NCBI GenBank assembly: GCA_021199145.1
Contig: JAJQIP010000058.1
Span: 1-8,083 of the forward strand
Length of the DNA stretch: 8,083 nt
Source of the DNA: Porphyromonadaceae bacterium
Lineage (GTDB): Bacteria > Bacteroidota > Bacteroidia > Bacteroidales > UBA11471
Reading direction: 5' to 3'
The stretch's first letter is position 1. The number at the start of each line of letters is the position of its first letter. The notes below the pieces were generated by a model. The model worked only from the letters and a program-made list of their open reading frames with translations, was not told the DNA's origin and searched no databases. The position numbers and the translations under genes are program-made. This document shows positions 6,107 to 8,083 of the stretch, piece after piece.

Positions 6107-7369
6107 TTATCCACGAATCGCTTTGATTCCCGGCAGTTCACGTCCTTCAATGCACTCCAGAAGGGCTCCACCTCCTGTCGATACGTAACTTACCTTGTCG
6201 GCCATACCGAACTTGTTGATGCAGGCTACCGAGTCGCCTCCGCCAATTAGGGAAAAGGCTCCGTTTGCCGTGGCCTCTACGATAGCTTGGGCGATAGCTC
6301 GTGAACCTGCCTCGAAGTTGGGAAATTCGAATACACCGGCAGGACCGTTCCACAGAATGGTTTTTGAGGAGCGGATAACCTCTCCCAACTTCTTTGCAGA
6401 ATCCGGACCCAGGTCAAGACCCATCCAAGTTTCGGGTATCTCGCTATTTTTGCAGACTTGTGTTTTGGCTTCATTCGAGAAACTATCCGCAATGATACAG
6501 TCAGTAGGCAAGACAAGATTTACCCCCAATTCCTTGGCTTTTTTCATGATGTTAATCGCTGTTTCGAGCATGTCGTCCTCGCACAAGGAAGTGCCGACTT
6601 TACCTCCCATGGCTTTAGCGAAGGTAAAGGCCATACCGCCGCAGATAATCAGGTTATCTACCTTATTCAGCAGATTCTCGATAATCGTTATTTTCGAAGA
6701 TACTTTCGATCCGCCGATAATGGCCGTTACAGGATGTACCGGATTTTTCATCACTTTTTCAACGGCTTCTACCTCTTTCTGCATCAGATAACCGAACATT
6801 TTTTTCTCTGTCGGGAAATAGTCTGCAATAAGAGCTGTGGAGGCATGAGCTCGGTGAGCCGTTCCAAAAGCGTCGTTCACATAAGCGTCTGCCAACTGGG
6901 CCAAGTTCTTGGTAAATTCCTTTTGACTTGCCTTGATAGCTTTTTTGGCAGCTGCTTTCTCTTCTTCGCTTGCCTCTTCGGAAAGTCCTCTGGGTTTGCC
7001 CTCTTCTTCCGCATAGAAACGGAGGTTCTCCAAGAGAAGTGTTTCACCGGGTTTCAATTCGGCCACAGCTTTTTTTACTATCTCTCCTTGGCAATCGTTG
7101 ACAAACTTAACGGGTTGGTTTAACAATTCGGATAGATGGTTGACAATATGTTTAAGGGAGAATTTGTCTTCCGGCCCTTTTTTAGGACGTCCCAAATGTG
7201 AACCGATAATAACACTTCCTCCATCGGCCAATATTTTTTTCAAGGTGGGAAGTGCTGCCCGCATACGGGTGTCGTCCGTAATATTCAGGTTCTCATCGAG
7301 AGGTACGTTAAAATCAACACGTACAAAAGCCTTTTTACCGGCGAAATTGAAATTGTCAAGTGTTTGCAT
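6107..7369 (-). CDS. pgk: Phosphoglycerate kinase
   Basis: Pgk transfers the acyl phosphate of 1,3-bisphosphoglycerate to ADP, giving 3-phosphoglycerate and ATP in cytoplasmic glycolysis; it runs in reverse for gluconeogenesis. All family landmarks are present in the 420 residues: RVDFNVPL (17-24), SHLGRPKK (57-64) and NLRF (115-118) in the substrate-binding N domain, DAFGTAHRAH (166-175), GGSKVSSK (219-226), WNGPAGVFE (340-348), and the nucleotide-binding GGGDS (376-380) and STGGGA (397-402). It is about 20-30 residues longer than typical bacterial enzymes because of a charged, Glu/Ala/Lys-rich insertion at about 121-150, between NLRF and the DAFGT helix. The ATG at 7369 begins just before the conserved N-terminus and has no Shine-Dalgarno. 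The gene converges on the LRR gene, and its own -7 box lies about 35 bases upstream. pyrF lies upstream on the same strand, separated by 115 bp. Confidence 0.98.
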   Translation of the reverse strand: MQTLDNFNFAGKKAFVRVDFNVPLDENLNITDDTRMRAALPTLKKILADGGSVIIGSHLGRPKKGPEDKFSLKHIVNHLSELLNQPVKFVNDCQGEIVKKAVAELKPGETLLLENLRFYAEEEGKPRGLSEEASEEEKAAAKKAIKASQKEFTKNLAQLADAYVNDAFGTAHRAHASTALIADYFPTEKKMFGYLMQKEVEAVEKVMKNPVHPVTAIIGGSKVSSKITIIENLLNKVDNLIICGGMAFTFAKAMGGKVGTSLCEDDMLETAINIMKKAKELGVNLVLPTDCIIADSFSNEAKTQVCKNSEIPETWMGLDLGPDSAKKLGEVIRSSKTILWNGPAGVFEFPNFEAGSRAIAQAIVEATANGAFSLIGGGDSVACINKFGMADKVSYVSTGGGALLECIEGRELPGIKAIRG

Positions 7370-7403
7370 ATCAGTTGGTTTTAAAGGTTCTTTCTTTCGA
7401 CTG

Positions 7404-7411
7404 CAAAATTA
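7404..7411 (-). promoter_or_regulatory. -7 box of the pgk promoter
   Basis: Read on the minus strand, 7411-7404 is TAATTTTG, matching TAnnTTTG. Transcription would begin near 7397, leaving a leader of about 28 nt before the pgk ATG. No clear -33 TTG is seen at the usual spacing. Confidence 0.5.
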
Positions 7412-7428
7412 TAAAATATTTTTCACTT

Positions 7429-7458
7429 CAGATATTCTGTTTTAGAATAGCGTATCTG
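7429..7458. repeat. Interrupted inverted repeat between pyrF and pgk
   Basis: CAGATATTCT (7429-7438) pairs with AGAATA (7444-7449) and TCTG (7455-7458), with a 5-base bulge GCGTA and a 5-base loop. It lies 27 bases past the pyrF stop and overlaps the region expected for the pgk -33 element. It could be a weak pyrF terminator (no good T-run on the minus strand) or an operator for pgk. The repeat is visible; the role is speculative. Confidence 0.35.
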
Positions 7459-7484
7459 ATTTTAATAAATTTAGCAGTATATTT

Positions 7485-8083
7485 TTATATCCATTTTTTT
7501 TGTGCCAGCAACGATTCCATCTCTTGCTGTACTTTCTTCGCTTCCCGACGTGCGGCTTCGGCAAAGGCTTCGCTTTTATCGGCATAGATAATGGCTCTTG
7601 ATGAATTGACCAACAATCCGCAACAGTCGTTCATTCCGCATTGGGCTACTTCCTGTAGGCTTCCTCCTTGTGCTCCGACACCCGGTACAAGCAGAAAATG
7701 GTTGGGAACTATGCGGCGCACATCAGCGAACAGTTTCCCTTGGGTGGCCCCGACGACAAACATCAATTGGTTATCGTCCGCCCATTTTTGTGTGGTGCGT
7801 AGGACTTTCTCAAAAAGGCGTTCACCATGATAATCGGTTGTAAATTGGAAATCCTGGGCCCCTTTATTGGAGGTCAATCCCAACACGATTACCCAGTGGC
7901 CAGCATAGTTGAAGAAAGGTTTTACACTGTCTTCCCCCATGTATGGAGAGACGGTCACGGCATCAATATCGAGATGATCGAAAAAACTACGGGCATACAT
8001 TTCGGATGTGTTGCCGATGTCGCCCCGTTTGGCATCGGCAATGATAAACTGGTCGGGATAAGTGTCTCTTATATATCGTACAC
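7485..8083 (-). CDS. pyrF: Orotidine-5'-phosphate decarboxylase PyrF (5' end cut by window)
   Basis: PyrF decarboxylates orotidine 5'-monophosphate to UMP, the last step of de novo pyrimidine synthesis, in the cytoplasm. The minus-strand frame is open through the right window edge. It shows 199 codons ending at TAA (7487-7485), counting a stop and 198 residues; the group 2 enzyme is about 270 residues, so about 70-75 N-terminal residues are missing. An internal Met at 8000 is not the start, because the catalytic motif lies upstream of it. That motif is DAKRGDIGNTS, encoded from about 8036, carrying the Asp/Lys charge network of the active site. Further support comes from DAVTVSPYMGEDS, LGLTSNKGAQDFQ, VVGATQG, the phosphate-loop VPGVGAQGG and the phosphate-contacting arginine in NSSRAI. 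This motif set belongs to the bacterial long form (type 2), not the shorter E. coli-type PyrF. pgk follows after 115 bp but appears to have its own promoter. Confidence 0.96.
   Translation of the reverse strand, partial: VRYIRDTYPDQFIIADAKRGDIGNTSEMYARSFFDHLDIDAVTVSPYMGEDSVKPFFNYAGHWVIVLGLTSNKGAQDFQFTTDYHGERLFEKVLRTTQKWADDNQLMFVVGATQGKLFADVRRIVPNHFLLVPGVGAQGGSLQEVAQCGMNDCCGLLVNSSRAIIYADKSEAFAEAARREAKKVQQEMESLLAQKKWI

Noticed and set aside
6195..7123. Overlapping plus-strand ORFs of 198 and 221 codons inside pgk
   Set aside because: Both are antisense to pgk, which has every family motif; neither has a convincing promoter or protein character.
1..8083. Search for mobile elements, CRISPR arrays, toxin-antitoxin pairs or invertible promoters
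   Set aside because: Read through both strands: no transposase, integrase, direct-repeat array or paired recombination sites were seen. The tRNA-Ser 3' end is not repeated downstream, so there is no sign of an integrated element.

Overview
The window reads as housekeeping chromosome of a Bacteroidales bacterium. Four things point there: repeated matches to the Bacteroidetes -7 promoter box TAnnTTTG upstream of genes, almost no Shine-Dalgarno sequences, a BspA-like leucine-rich-repeat secreted protein, and a phosphoglycerate kinase with the acidic/lysine-rich insertion I associate with this group. Moderate GC and codon style would fit a Barnesiella-like member of Bacteroidales, but that genus guess is weak.

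Layout. At the left edge, rsmA (ksgA, 16S rRNA dimethyladenosine transferase) runs on the minus strand and is cut by the window start, so its last residues are missing. It diverges from a plus-strand pair: a multi-pass LPG-synthase-TM/flippase-like membrane protein, then pepD (M20C cytosol dipeptidase). A 9-bp inverted repeat in the divergent gap places a -7 box on each strand. This argues that the membrane protein starts at TTG 845 rather than GTG 764. After pepD comes a stand-alone tRNA-Ser(GGA) with its own -7 box and a strong 16-bp-stem terminator. Next is a monocistronic gene for a 750-residue secreted BspA-type leucine-rich-repeat protein, built from six copies of a roughly 106-residue higher-order module. 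It ends at a bidirectional terminator shared with the convergent minus-strand pgk (phosphoglycerate kinase). Upstream of pgk on the same strand, pyrF (orotidine-5'-phosphate decarboxylase) is cut by the right window edge and lacks its N-terminal part.

How the genes work together. Most are independent core functions: rRNA modification, peptide turnover, glycolysis, pyrimidine synthesis and serine decoding. The flippase-like gene and pepD are probably co-transcribed (26-bp gap). The LRR protein is the one lineage-variable, surface or periplasm-facing gene. I see no insertion sequence, phage gene, CRISPR array or defence system, and I do not think the window contains a new multi-gene system. The most informative details are the overlapping divergent promoters and the internal architecture of the LRR protein.
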